Assembly: GCA_902362375.1 (NCBI GenBank)
Contig: CABIVS010000004.1
Location: 113,101-177,100 of the forward strand
Reading direction: 5' to 3'
DNA from: Bacteroidaceae bacterium
GTDB lineage: Bacteria; Bacteroidota; Bacteroidia; Bacteroidales; Bacteroidaceae
DNA length: 64,000 bases
Under the pieces are notes generated by a model. That model was given only the letters and a program-made list of their open reading frames with translations. It was not told the DNA's origin and made no database searches. This document shows positions 8,590-18,473 of this stretch, one piece after another (positions within the stretch are counted from its first letter, which is position 1; the number at the start of each line of letters is the position of its first letter). The position numbers and the translations under genes were made by a program.

Positions 8590-10753
8590 AAATTAATTCC
8601 AAATCATCAAGCCACAAAGTACTGCCCGTACTTCCGGTAAAATAATCTCCATATCTACTTGCACTACCCACTAAAATAATATCAGTCGGTTTACGGTTAG
8701 AGCGATAGTTAATCGGGATCTCCAGTTTTATCAATCCTTCACCCTCCGTCGACTCTTTAAGAATACACTCTCCATAGCCTATCACATTTGAAGAATTTGA
8801 ATCAAAAAGCTGCCTGTCAGCAGGCTTTGTCTTAACAAGTACCGGTATATCCGTTTCTCCGTCAAAAGTCTGATGTGGCCAGTCGCCCAATGCTATATAA
8901 ATAGAGCCCATATCTTTACTGTTTTTCGGCAACTCACCCAATGTTGAATAGTCCACTGTACCAGCTACATATCTATAATAAAGCACCAATTTCGATGGAC
9001 GTGAAGTGAAAGGACGTCCAAACCGTAAAATACCGTCTGTACCATCTATTTTCAGGAACTTCCCGACAAATATATTGCCGGCAGCAAAAGCACCAATTCC
9101 AAAAAGAGCCACATATTGAGACTGTAATTTTGCAGAATAATTCCCACTGTGCTTAATGGCTGCATCATACGTTGTCACATTCTTATTCAATGTAGCAGAA
9201 CCCGTATTACCACTATCCCAAAACATTTCTCCACCACTCTTATAGATATAAAGAGGCGAATCTCCATGCCAGTCTTCAAATCCAGCATTCGGCAATTGTG
9301 CAGGAGCTTCTGTAGTGAATTGTTTTGTTTCTTTCGCTGCAACAGTACCAGCCATTGCCTGATATTCATAGGTTATACCAGGTTCAAGTCCGGTTATTTG
9401 ACTCGTAAATATTTTATTATTCAACACAGCCTGATTCGAATACATCCAATCATTGGAACCAATCGCCCGGTAACGGAAATTCATCTCTGTAACTGAAGCA
9501 ACCAGACTACCATACAGAGTGGCTTTTGTTGACCAAACATCGTTCTGTGTAGCAATATCCTCGGTAGCAACCAAAGCATCTGTAGCAATAACCGTCAACG
9601 TTTTCGCTCTATCTTTTCCATTCCGGTCCCTTACTTCAATGTCAAATCGATAGGTGTTATTACCGTCATCGATCGAATTAGTCATTATCTCTCTCAAGTT
9701 TTCCTTAAATGCAAACTGAACCTTTGTCATATCCGCATTAAATTGGATACTAAATCCAAGATTATCCAGTTCTCTTATCTGAACTTCAGTCAATTCCATC
9801 AAGTCGAAAGAAGAAAAATGGGTAATTCCCAACCGTGCAAAATCCGCACTCGTCACTTTCAATTCAGTAAAAGGCACACTAGCAGCCATCCGCACAACAA
9901 TAGGTGTTTCCTTGTCGAATTGCGCACGATAAACTGCATTATCCAACTCGTAAATCTGATCATTCTCGATTATCTTAATAACAGGACGTGCCAGTATATC
10001 TACTTTCTCATCCGTCGTCAAAGCTGTCTCAACCACATTTACGGAGATCATGCCACCACCCACTTCAGAGGAAGAATTACTAAAAGTCAAATCATATCTG
10101 GTTGCTTTCCGTACCAGATTAATAACTCCACTTTTGGTTATTTCTGTTCCACTGCCGTTAAGTTGCCCTACAAGGTTCCATCTTAATTGGTTTTCATCAT
10201 CCAACAGCATAAAATATCCTAGTTGGGATATGTTATCCTGTGTATATTCCAAAGTTCCCAATCGGTTACTCACTGTAATTTTATAAGTAGGAAATGCCTC
10301 CTGTAATTCGTCAGACAGAGCCAGACTGACTACTGTATTGCGAATGCCACACACTACTGATTCCGAAATAGCCGTCCCTTTTGAAATTGTAAACTCTTTC
10401 GTCCCCTTGAAATAAGAATCGGTAAAAGATGCAGCTACGGAATCACCCGCAGTAACTTCCGCTTTATAATTGTCGGGAACTAACAGTATTTGTTCCGGCA
10501 TTTCATCTAAAGTGGCGAATTTACGCACCAAGCCCTCCGCGTTACGGATATACACTTTACACTTCTGGAGCAATTCTTCATCAGTAAGCGTAGCTCTCGT
10601 CTTTCCGGCAGAAACAGTAGGTAATTCACGTTGAACACCTATCTTCAAAGATAATGCGCCCTCTCCATTATTTGTCAGGTCACTTTCACGGCAGGAGACA
10701 CAAACAAGTCCAACAATGAAAGCTATAACTAATATATGTATCAGTTTTTTCAT
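8582..10753 (-). CDS. DUF4493-like/PCMD surface lipoprotein
   Basis: 723 residues with a lipobox at GLVCVSC. Residues about 33-230 resemble DUF4493, a fimbrillin-like Bacteroidetes domain: SLKIGVQRELPTVSAGKTRA, YFKGTKEFTISKG, then VSLALSDELQEAFPTYKITV. The middle (about 240-480) contains Ig/fibronectin-like strands, including ITGLEPGITYEYQAM. The C-terminal ~235 residues are a PCMD domain (GNIFVGKFLKIDGTDGILRF, IYIALGDWPHQ, SRYGDYFTGSTGSTLWLDDL). It overlaps the preceding gene by 4 bases (ATGA). It is the closest relative of the 530-residue lipoprotein in its C-terminal half. Confidence 0.78.
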   Translation of the reverse strand: MKKLIHILVIAFIVGLVCVSCRESDLTNNGEGALSLKIGVQRELPTVSAGKTRATLTDEELLQKCKVYIRNAEGLVRKFATLDEMPEQILLVPDNYKAEVTAGDSVAASFTDSYFKGTKEFTISKGTAISESVVCGIRNTVVSLALSDELQEAFPTYKITVSNRLGTLEYTQDNISQLGYFMLLDDENQLRWNLVGQLNGSGTEITKSGVINLVRKATRYDLTFSNSSSEVGGGMISVNVVETALTTDEKVDILARPVIKIIENDQIYELDNAVYRAQFDKETPIVVRMAASVPFTELKVTSADFARLGITHFSSFDLMELTEVQIRELDNLGFSIQFNADMTKVQFAFKENLREIMTNSIDDGNNTYRFDIEVRDRNGKDRAKTLTVIATDALVATEDIATQNDVWSTKATLYGSLVASVTEMNFRYRAIGSNDWMYSNQAVLNNKIFTSQITGLEPGITYEYQAMAGTVAAKETKQFTTEAPAQLPNAGFEDWHGDSPLYIYKSGGEMFWDSGNTGSATLNKNVTTYDAAIKHSGNYSAKLQSQYVALFGIGAFAAGNIFVGKFLKIDGTDGILRFGRPFTSRPSKLVLYYRYVAGTVDYSTLGELPKNSKDMGSIYIALGDWPHQTFDGETDIPVLVKTKPADRQLFDSNSSNVIGYGECILKESTEGEGLIKLEIPINYRSNRKPTDIILVGSASRYGDYFTGSTGSTLWLDDLELIYE

Positions 10754-12030
10754 TCTGTTTTCTTTGCTATTGATTTCAATGCTAAAGTAGCTGTTCTGGT
10801 ATTATTTGCCTGATCGACAACGGTAATAATAAAATTATGAGAAGCAAGTCCATACAATCCGAGTAGCGGCGTAAACTGTGTAATATCAAACACCAAATAT
10901 TTCACTCCGATCACTTCACTGCCCACTGGGAAACCTAAGCTCTTCAACGCTTTTTCCAAATCTGCATCTGCAGGGTGTGCCAAATCAAATTCAGAAGACA
11001 AACCTACTGACTTCAGTATTTCAGGTGTCAAAGTCTCCGAATCAATCTTCACTTTCAAATTTTGAATACCATTATCTGCTGTGATATTAACAATAATGGT
11101 TTTGGTTTCGTCTTTCTCTACTTCTATCTCATCCATTATATTGAAACCTTGTCCTACGATTGTCGGTGCACTTGTTCCAGGATTTACGGATGGATCTTCC
11201 GGCAATATATCTTCTGCTCCCGGATTAGCCCAAGCAAGTAAATCCACTTTCTTACATACTGCATCCAGCTTTACGCTTAATCCCATGTCACCCACTGAAG
11301 GTATCTCCAGATTAAACACAATGTTCCGGTGCTCTCCACCTTTCACATTGCTGAAACTGGTTTGCTCTTCTGTCCATTCCCCATCTACCGTTCCCTGGAA
11401 ATGAACAATAATGATATTGCTTACTTCGGCAGCTTCAAAGAATCCGGCACGTCCACTTCCAATATCGGTATTATTAAAAGTCAGTTCACCTGTACCGACT
11501 TTTATTGTAATGGACTGGTCACCACCTACTTTCTGTTTCAAATCATCATTGAGGTCGACTGTCACCATTATATTCTGCAAGAAACATTTGATTACATCAA
11601 CCGATGTAACCTCATCTTTTTTTATTGTAAAAGTTTGGGTTCCTTTATAGAAAGGTTTTTCCCATTCAGCAGGTTTTATGTCATGTGATAATGCTTCAAT
11701 CTTATAGTTACCCACATTCAAGGTTAAGATTTCGGGCATGTCCCTATATCTTGTATATTCCTTTACCAATAAATTATTATCAGTCGAATAAATCCGAATG
11801 ATATAATCATCTGTATTGATTGCTTTACCGTCTGCACGTGACAGCACATCCACAGAAACAGAAACACTTGTTCCCGCAAGTCTTACCTGTCCTTCACCTT
11901 GATTTGTATTCTCGGTTCCTTCGTCGTCCCTTCCAAAATCAGGGTTATCATTCATACAAGCACTGCATAATCCTAAAATGCTTGCCAAACATATAAAAAC
12001 GAGTTTTTTTATTGCTTTCATATTACTCAT
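10750..12030 (-). CDS. DUF4493-like surface lipoprotein without PCMD
   Basis: 426 residues with a lipobox at GLCSAC. The first ~260 residues match the DUF4493 pattern: an SVSVSVDVLSRADG opening, a YRDMPEILTLNVGNYKIEAL hairpin, FYKGTQTFTIKKDEVTSVDV, and VTVDLNDDLKQK. Residues about 285-426 form an extra beta-rich domain with no match I recognise. It lacks the PCMD module of the two larger lipoproteins. The ATG shares its first base with the previous stop (TAATG); a second in-frame ATG three codons on (12021) is an alternative, but the overlap argues for 12030. Confidence 0.75.
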   Translation of the reverse strand: MSNMKAIKKLVFICLASILGLCSACMNDNPDFGRDDEGTENTNQGEGQVRLAGTSVSVSVDVLSRADGKAINTDDYIIRIYSTDNNLLVKEYTRYRDMPEILTLNVGNYKIEALSHDIKPAEWEKPFYKGTQTFTIKKDEVTSVDVIKCFLQNIMVTVDLNDDLKQKVGGDQSITIKVGTGELTFNNTDIGSGRAGFFEAAEVSNIIIVHFQGTVDGEWTEEQTSFSNVKGGEHRNIVFNLEIPSVGDMGLSVKLDAVCKKVDLLAWANPGAEDILPEDPSVNPGTSAPTIVGQGFNIMDEIEVEKDETKTIIVNITADNGIQNLKVKIDSETLTPEILKSVGLSSEFDLAHPADADLEKALKSLGFPVGSEVIGVKYLVFDITQFTPLLGLYGLASHNFIITVVDQANNTRTATLALKSIAKKTE

Positions 12031-14555
12031 TACTTATATTCTAATATTATATTTTTATCTATATACAATTCACTACCAGTAGAAATAGCTTCACCCTTAT
12101 TATCCGTTGTTTTAATCTTACTGTCTTCAACACTTTGAGTGTTTGAAGCATTGGAAGAAGAGGCAAACATCACTCTTAAATGAGTCGCTTTTTTCTCAAA
12201 CATCGTATTATAAGTTAAGTCCACCGTGAAATCCTTTTGAGAACTCGTCGCTGTTAAGACTTCACTACCTTCAGCTAACTTTAATGTTTGTCCTCCTTCG
12301 CGGTTTTCTACTATTACAGTTACAATTCCGCCCTGATCGTTATTAGCTACATAAGTATAAGTACCTTTCAGCTTTATCGGACGGGAAGTGAAGGATATGC
12401 CTTCATTATAGATTTCTACATTAGTAGAATGGTTATAACTATAACTTCCCAGGAAAAGCTTACCGGCAGAATGATGACCATGAGTAGGAGGCGTCAAATC
12501 ATTAAGAGTACTTGCACCAATCGCATTTCTTGATGGAGGGTCACTTGTTGCCACAGTCCAAGCCACATTACGCATCAGAATGCCATTACTTTGTTTCATA
12601 CTTGAAGGAATCATATACCAAGTGTTCTTAACACCACTAATAGGTACTGTCTTTTCATTTACTGTAGCCCAAGATTCATTTTCATCAAAATCAAGTGCTG
12701 TTAAATTTGTTGTATCAAATCTATTATCTCCCCAAAAAGAACTATGATTATACTTTCCTCCTTTATTAATAGTTCCACTAAAGATTGTCTTACCCCATCC
12801 TTGCGTGAAATCCGGAAGCTGTATTACACTCTCTGTTACCTGCATAACAGGAATTGAATAAGTCGTACCATCATCACAAGTCGTTCTGAAATAATAAGTA
12901 GTTCCCGGAGTAAGTCCTGAAATGACAGCCTTTCCAGTGGTTGCATCAAGTTTCAAATCTTTGGCATCCACTTTCGTCCACGTACTTCCATTCAAAGAAA
13001 TATATGCTTCAATAGCACTCATCACATTAGACATATCTTCGGCATATTCAGGTACAATCGTCATTTCGGCCGTATACGACCACACATGAAACGGTTCGAG
13101 AATAACACTATAAGAAGGTATAATAACAGCTACGGAAACGATGGCCGATTTCAAACCGTTATATTCAGCTTGGAAGTCTTTGGCTACAACTCCCATATCA
13201 ATACCACTTGCTTTTATATTGTAATATCCTTCTTTTCCTTCTATCGGAGTGATAACCGTATTGTTAATCAAAGTCATCACACCATAATAACGATAATAGA
13301 GCTTAATATTCTGCGGATTGCCTTCTTTCAGTTTCACCGGAATTGTCACTTCTTTACTCTTCATCTTCACAGGATCCGTAGGTAGCAACATAAAGTTCTT
13401 AGGCGTTGTTATATTCAACACATAATCTTCACTTTGCTTACCATAAGTACTGGTGGCACTCAAATAGAATAAATGAGTATCATTATTATCCGTAATATTC
13501 AGATTAGGAATCAAACCAGTAAAATTAATAATACCCATCTGATCCTGATTAATACCAAAGCCAATCAACTTCACACCTGATTTGTCCAGCAATGCTTGAT
13601 CTTCAGGAGTAAGTGCCGCCAGATTAAATCCTTCCTCCGGCCAATCGGGTAAATTAGGAGAAGTAGTTCTAAGAATACATTTCGTAAAACCGCCCAAAGA
13701 AGTCAACAAAGCCGATAACTGATTCGATTCAATCGGATTACCGTCCCACTGATTACCATCATTACTTGTTTTCTCAAATCCGGTCAATGTGAAATAAGGA
13801 GGTTTAATATTCAATGCTTTATCCGAAATATCCAAAGTAATGGGTCTGACTTCCGTTACACGGTCAAAGACAATGCTCAACATGGCTTTACCAGCATCCA
13901 CATTCATTTGCAAATGATAATGATGTTGAGCTAACGCCTCCTCAATGGTAGCCACTTCAACGGTAGTCGGACTTAGTCCGCCATTCACTTTCGTGAAAGT
14001 CAGTTTTACTGAAATTCTACCCGGCTTCACATAAGCAGCACGCGTTTCTCCGGACGAAAAAGAAACTTCACTTCCCAACTCTGCCTGTACAGTAGAAGAA
14101 TAAGTCTTAAAATACTGTTTGAAATCATCCGTGTATTCAATACTTATTTTAGTATTGGCCAATTTACAAGTAGTTTCCACGGGAGTAGTCTCGCCACCAC
14201 GGATATTAAAATCGGTAGTACCCTCATAATAAGGAGAATCAAAGCCTTCCTTCTCAATGTCACCATAGAAAGCTTTCAAGGTATAACTTCCTACCGGAAA
14301 AGTAGTGTCTTCATCATAGTCACTTAACTTATCCCAGGAAGCCTGCACTTTGTCACCTTGCAACACGGAAATAGAGAAATCTTGTATGGAAGGCAGTACT
14401 TCCTCACTCGAGCGTGTCGTAACATCTGTCACCGAAGAATTTGCGGATAGATGCAAGCTCATTCCACCAAAGGCACCCGAACGCTTTTCATCGTTTACAC
14501 AACTGCACAATAATACAATCTCTAAAAATAAAATAAACTTCAAAATACCCTTCAT
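12030..14555 (-). CDS. Large DUF4493-like/PCMD surface lipoprotein, first gene of the operon
   Basis: 841 residues with a lipobox at VLLCSC. Residues about 30-240 are DUF4493-like (MSLHLSANSSVTDVTTRSSE, then FPVGSYTLKAFYGD, YYEGTTDFNIRGGETTPVE, KISIEYTDDFKQYFKTYS). A long middle region (about 250-580) holds beta-rich repeats and a fibronectin-like ITGLTPGTTYYFRTTCDDGT-type segment near residue 565. The C-terminal ~250 residues look like a more divergent PCMD module (GKLFLGSYSYN, SFTSRPIKLKGTYTYV). It is the first gene of a leftward seven-gene operon whose members overlap or lie at most 12 bases apart. A -7 element lies about 50 bases upstream. Confidence 0.75.
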   Translation of the reverse strand: MKGILKFILFLEIVLLCSCVNDEKRSGAFGGMSLHLSANSSVTDVTTRSSEEVLPSIQDFSISVLQGDKVQASWDKLSDYDEDTTFPVGSYTLKAFYGDIEKEGFDSPYYEGTTDFNIRGGETTPVETTCKLANTKISIEYTDDFKQYFKTYSSTVQAELGSEVSFSSGETRAAYVKPGRISVKLTFTKVNGGLSPTTVEVATIEEALAQHHYHLQMNVDAGKAMLSIVFDRVTEVRPITLDISDKALNIKPPYFTLTGFEKTSNDGNQWDGNPIESNQLSALLTSLGGFTKCILRTTSPNLPDWPEEGFNLAALTPEDQALLDKSGVKLIGFGINQDQMGIINFTGLIPNLNITDNNDTHLFYLSATSTYGKQSEDYVLNITTPKNFMLLPTDPVKMKSKEVTIPVKLKEGNPQNIKLYYRYYGVMTLINNTVITPIEGKEGYYNIKASGIDMGVVAKDFQAEYNGLKSAIVSVAVIIPSYSVILEPFHVWSYTAEMTIVPEYAEDMSNVMSAIEAYISLNGSTWTKVDAKDLKLDATTGKAVISGLTPGTTYYFRTTCDDGTTYSIPVMQVTESVIQLPDFTQGWGKTIFSGTINKGGKYNHSSFWGDNRFDTTNLTALDFDENESWATVNEKTVPISGVKNTWYMIPSSMKQSNGILMRNVAWTVATSDPPSRNAIGASTLNDLTPPTHGHHSAGKLFLGSYSYNHSTNVEIYNEGISFTSRPIKLKGTYTYVANNDQGGIVTVIVENREGGQTLKLAEGSEVLTATSSQKDFTVDLTYNTMFEKKATHLRVMFASSSNASNTQSVEDSKIKTTDNKGEAISTGSELYIDKNIILEYK

Positions 14556-14604
14556 ACCGAATTAAATACGCCTTTAAATAATACGGAGTCCCTCTCTCTG
14601 AAAT

Positions 14605-14612
14605 CAAAGATA
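14605..14612 (-). promoter_or_regulatory. -7 element of the seven-gene surface operon
   Basis: Read leftward this is TATCTTTG, a full match to TAnnTTTG, giving a leader of about 40 bases before the ATG at 14555. No good -33 TTTG lies at the usual 19-21 base spacing, which would fit a promoter needing an activator. Confidence 0.5.
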
Positions 14613-14780
14613 AGCTTAAATACCTAATATACAGGTGCTATCTTGTAAACTAGCCGCAAAAATACAGTTTTATTTCTTTATAATAAAGTATCTAAAGAAA
14701 GTTTTATTTTCGAATATGAAAAGAAGACCACAATTAAGGCCTAGAATATGAAAAATGAAACATTTTTAAGAGATATAACA

Positions 14781-14815
14781 TAAAAGTTCTGTCTTTCAGA
14801 TGAAAAACAGAACTT
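14781..14815 (-). terminator. Terminator after the PEP/pyruvate-binding protein gene
   Basis: Arms AAGTTCTGT (14784-14792) and ACAGAACTT (14807-14815) pair perfectly. Leftward, the stem is followed by a short T-run. It lies about 32 bases past the stop at 14847. The rest of 14556-14780 is AT-rich and holds only the operon promoter. Confidence 0.7.
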
Positions 14816-14846
14816 CATTATATAATAGATTGAACGTTAATAAAGC

Positions 14847-17822
14847 TTATTTATCGACGCCTGGCATCAAGACTACTCCCAACTTCTTCTTGCCGTCCAT
14901 CTTGACTACCACAGGTTTTTCAAAGCGAACGTGACGGAGATAGTTCGTTTCCTGCACTGCTGGTTGTGCATTGAGGAAATCCTGATTATAAACTCCATCA
15001 TTCATAAAGGCGTTGATCGTGAAATATCCCACCCCGAAAGAAGTCAGGTTCTGAAAAAAGTGTGTCCCCTGACTGGGATCTACCCGGTAATTAGTCAGAC
15101 CGGCTTCCACAATCACACGGGCAGCCGAAATATGAGGCCACTTCACCGGAATACCCAGCCATGTATCACTGCTTCCCCAACGACCCGGACCAACGAGCAC
15201 ATAATTCTTTCCTTCGCTCAGGAACTGTTGATTGATCTTTTCTATCTCCCAGGCAATCGTCTGATTATTGGAAGCACTATAATTGTCGGTTTTTACATAA
15301 ACCACATCATATACCTCATTCATAATGCCGTGTCCCAATGAATTATACGAACGGAGAATCACATCTTCATCAGGAATCTCGTTCAAATCCTCGTCCAGCA
15401 TTTCTTTACTGTCTACGATAGGACGGATCTGCAACAGATAGAAAGTTCCGGATTTATCATGTTCGCGACTTAACGTTGCTGCAAATTCAATTTCAACCGG
15501 ACGACGCATCTCCTGTTCACCATATTTCAATACCAACTGCAGAATACGAGCCAACGGGAAAACATCATGTTGCAGGATATTAGCAAAAGTAATCACCTTA
15601 CGTCCTCCCGGATATAAACCATCACGAATAATCTGATCGTACGGATCGTAGGTAGAAGCAATATAACGCAGAGCACCGTCACTTTCCGCCTCTTTGACAT
15701 GAAGTTTCAGCAAATTAAAACCATCGTCGATAGAAAAATCATGTCCGGCATTTTTCAAATCCAATGCATAAAAACGAGTTTGAGTCTCCTTGAGGGCTAT
15801 TTCCATTTCACTGGTTTGCAACACCTGATTGGGATGATAGGGAGAAAAACGAAGGGTCATGCCACCGTCAACAATATATTTTCCTAATCCCAAAGCCAGA
15901 TTAACCGTTCCTTCTTCGGCTTTTTCATCTCCTAAAGGATAATAATTCAGTGAACGGGCCACACCGGACATAGACGGATAATAACGATCGCCGTACTGGT
16001 TTCCAACTACTTCCTGTAAGATAACAGCCATTTTCTCCTGATCGATTACATTCGAAGTGGCTTGCATATACGCTTTGCTGTCACGGAAATAAACCGAAGC
16101 ATACACCCCTTTGATAGCATCAGAGAGCATCCGCAACATTTCATAGCGGTCGTCCAGATAAGGAATCATGTAAGTGTTGTAAATTCCGGCAAACGGCTGA
16201 TAATGAGAGTCTTCCAACAAGGAAGAAGAACGAATGGCAATCGGAGACTTCACTACATCGAAGAAAGTGAAAAAGTCCTCTACCAATCGGTCAGGCAACT
16301 TTGCCTTCAGAAAGTATTTCAGAATCGTAGCATCATCCGCATCTGACAGTGCAATCTGATACAGATTATTAGTATCCATAAATTCATCAAACACATCCGT
16401 ACAAAGCACCACTGTTTTCGGAATAGCGATACGCGCATTTTCAAACTCGTCGAACTCCGGATGACGCTTCACCATATTATCAATAAATGCCAGTCCACGT
16501 CCTTTTCCTCCGAGAGATCCATCCCCGATACGGGCAAAGTTAGAATAACGGTCGAAGCGGTCGCGCTTAAAGACCGCCACGACTCCCTGGTTCTTCATCT
16601 TACGATACTTCACAATCGCCTCAAAGATGATTTTACGGTGAGCATCCACATCCTGAAGACTATTCCAGGTTATCGGTTTCAAAAATTCAGCTACCGGGAA
16701 CATGGCACGCGAATAAAACCAACGCGACACGTGATTCCGACTGATATGATATAAGAAGGACTCCGCAGGTACGGCAAAAAGAATATTTTGCAGCTCCTTC
16801 AAATTCCGGACGCGGGCAATCTCCTCCCCTGTATCCGGATTCCGGAAAATAAAATCACCAAAACCAAAATTATCGGAGACAATACGGCGCAAATCAACGT
16901 CCATCTTCTTGGAGTTCTTGTCAATAAAGCTGGCACCATACTTGGCTGCATAAGACGAATTTTCAGATTCGGAAGACTGTATAATCAAAGGAACGAACGG
17001 ATCATTCTTACGTATCTCCGCACACAGCTTGATACCTGCCAGACCGTCTTTCTCCCCCCGTTCCACTTTCGGGAAACGGACGTCAGTGATTACCCCCAAT
17101 ATATTATTCTGATACTTATGATAGATTTCCATCGCCTCCTGATACGTACGTGCCAACACTATTTTAGGACGTCCGCGCATACGGAGCGTACGCTGGTGAG
17201 CATTCAAGGCTTCAGTAGAGAATTCCTGACTCTGCTTCAACACGAATTTATACAGATTCGGCAAAATAGAAGAATAGAAACGAATACCATCCTCCACCAA
17301 AAGAATCAACTGCACACCGACCTCCTGCACATCGTGTTCCAGATTCATCTTGTCCTCTATCAACTTGATGATAGACACCAACAAGTCAGTATTACCCAAC
17401 CAGCAAAATACATATTCAAACGCACTTAAATCTTCATTGATAATCCGTTTAGTAATACCATGACTGAAAGGAGTCAGAATGACAATAGGAATATGCTCGT
17501 ATTTCTCTTTGATGTGACGGCCGATGTCGAAACTGTCATTATCCCCCGTGCTCGGCATACAAATCACCAGATCGAACGACATGTTTTCCAACTGTGACAG
17601 TGCTTCCTCCTCCGTAGACACCTGCGAGAAACGAGGTGGATAGCGCAGAGACAAAGAAGTGTATTCATTGAAAATCTTCTCATCAATGCGCCCGTCATCC
17701 TCCAACATGAAAGCATCGTAAGGATTAGCGATTAATAACACGTTAAAAATCCGCCTTGTCATCAAGTTAGCGAATTGTGTATCTTTGAAGTAAAGCTGGT
17801 TTAATTTATATTTACTAAGCAT
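14847..17822 (-). CDS. PEP/pyruvate-binding (PPDK_N-like) protein with receiver-like N-terminal segments
   Basis: 991 residues. The first ~340 contain two response-regulator-like segments: one around NVLLIANPYDAFMLEDDGRI and FDLVICMPSTGDNDSFDIGR, the other around LILLVEDGIRFYSS and GVITDVRFPKVERGEKDGLA, with PLIIQSSESENSSYAAKYGA after it. From about residue 435 comes the ATP-grasp-type PEP/pyruvate-binding domain of PEP synthase and pyruvate phosphate dikinase (GSLGGKGRGLAFIDNM, PIAIRSSSLLEDSHYQPFAG, LNLALGLG-like, LLQIRPI). The phosphohistidine swivelling domain and the C-terminal PEP barrel of true PEP synthase are absent, so it is not a complete PpsA. The ATG is preceded by an AGGAG-type site, and the gene lies only 4 bases after the HNH nuclease gene. 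Substrate and role unknown. Confidence 0.75.
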   Translation of the reverse strand: MLSKYKLNQLYFKDTQFANLMTRRIFNVLLIANPYDAFMLEDDGRIDEKIFNEYTSLSLRYPPRFSQVSTEEEALSQLENMSFDLVICMPSTGDNDSFDIGRHIKEKYEHIPIVILTPFSHGITKRIINEDLSAFEYVFCWLGNTDLLVSIIKLIEDKMNLEHDVQEVGVQLILLVEDGIRFYSSILPNLYKFVLKQSQEFSTEALNAHQRTLRMRGRPKIVLARTYQEAMEIYHKYQNNILGVITDVRFPKVERGEKDGLAGIKLCAEIRKNDPFVPLIIQSSESENSSYAAKYGASFIDKNSKKMDVDLRRIVSDNFGFGDFIFRNPDTGEEIARVRNLKELQNILFAVPAESFLYHISRNHVSRWFYSRAMFPVAEFLKPITWNSLQDVDAHRKIIFEAIVKYRKMKNQGVVAVFKRDRFDRYSNFARIGDGSLGGKGRGLAFIDNMVKRHPEFDEFENARIAIPKTVVLCTDVFDEFMDTNNLYQIALSDADDATILKYFLKAKLPDRLVEDFFTFFDVVKSPIAIRSSSLLEDSHYQPFAGIYNTYMIPYLDDRYEMLRMLSDAIKGVYASVYFRDSKAYMQATSNVIDQEKMAVILQEVVGNQYGDRYYPSMSGVARSLNYYPLGDEKAEEGTVNLALGLGKYIVDGGMTLRFSPYHPNQVLQTSEMEIALKETQTRFYALDLKNAGHDFSIDDGFNLLKLHVKEAESDGALRYIASTYDPYDQIIRDGLYPGGRKVITFANILQHDVFPLARILQLVLKYGEQEMRRPVEIEFAATLSREHDKSGTFYLLQIRPIVDSKEMLDEDLNEIPDEDVILRSYNSLGHGIMNEVYDVVYVKTDNYSASNNQTIAWEIEKINQQFLSEGKNYVLVGPGRWGSSDTWLGIPVKWPHISAARVIVEAGLTNYRVDPSQGTHFFQNLTSFGVGYFTINAFMNDGVYNQDFLNAQPAVQETNYLRHVRFEKPVVVKMDGKKKLGVVLMPGVDK

Positions 17823-17826
17823 AAAG

Positions 17827-18468
17827 TCATTCTCCTTTCTTATTCCAAATCGTCATATCTCCAAAATCATGTTTCAGCAGATCGTTACTATGAATAATGG
17901 CATATTTAAATCCCAAATATTCACTACGAATATCCAACAACTCCTTTATAACCGGATAATAATCTTCTTTCTTACCTGACATATATTCATTAACAGCATA
18001 AGAGAAAAAGTTCATTTTTTGAATAAACTCATCATAAAATCGTTGTTCACGACAGTTCCTATAAGGTAGTTTCCCATTAAATAATAAATTCAACAACTGA
18101 ATCGTTGAAAGCACTTCGGAAGTCGCATGGTCACTATTAAATATTACTTTCTGATTGACAAAGTCATTCGAATGCCTTATTATAGTCTCTATGTCATAAT
18201 GGATCGGATCTAAGATATCATCATACTTATTCGATTTTTTATTATTGCAGTATCCACAAGCTACAAATAAGTTTTCCCATGTTTGTTTCAAATCTCCATT
18301 ATTAGCTTGCGACTTGAAATGTTCTACTTGGTAATCTGTTGTCAAATGCCGTTCGCACAAATAACATTTATCATTCTGATCCATCAGTAATTGTTTGCAG
18401 ACTTCGTCCGTATTATAACTTTTATCTAAAGTTTGTGGCTTATCCGCATTCTTACAAATTCTAATCAT
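17827..18468 (-). CDS. ptuB: HNH nuclease, PtuB-like (Septu defence)
   Basis: 213 residues. The N-terminal half carries an HNH fold with a zinc ribbon: Cys35 and Cys38 in CYLCER, the core VEHFKS (Glu49, His50), Asn66 in WENLFVACGYCNNKKSNK with Cys71, Cys74 and Asn75. This is the pattern of the TIGR02646-type HNH proteins found beside ATPases in Septu systems and in some retrons. It begins 5 bases after the ATPase gene, the usual ptuA-ptuB order. In described Septu systems PtuA and PtuB form a complex that cuts nucleic acid on phage infection. The assignment here rests on motif plus gene pairing; no reverse transcriptase or ncRNA of a retron was seen. Confidence 0.75.
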   Translation of the reverse strand: MIRICKNADKPQTLDKSYNTDEVCKQLLMDQNDKCYLCERHLTTDYQVEHFKSQANNGDLKQTWENLFVACGYCNNKKSNKYDDILDPIHYDIETIIRHSNDFVNQKVIFNSDHATSEVLSTIQLLNLLFNGKLPYRNCREQRFYDEFIQKMNFFSYAVNEYMSGKKEDYYPVIKELLDIRSEYLGFKYAIIHSNDLLKHDFGDMTIWNKKGE

Positions 18469-18473
18469 CTTAA

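Noticed and set aside
4144..14555. Polysaccharide utilisation locus
   Set aside because: There is no SusC/SusD pair, glycosidase or lyase in the operon; PCMD is only a suggestive domain name.
14847..17822. Complete phosphoenolpyruvate synthase
   Set aside because: The phosphohistidine and PEP-barrel domains are absent and the N-terminus is receiver-like, so PpsA function is not supported.
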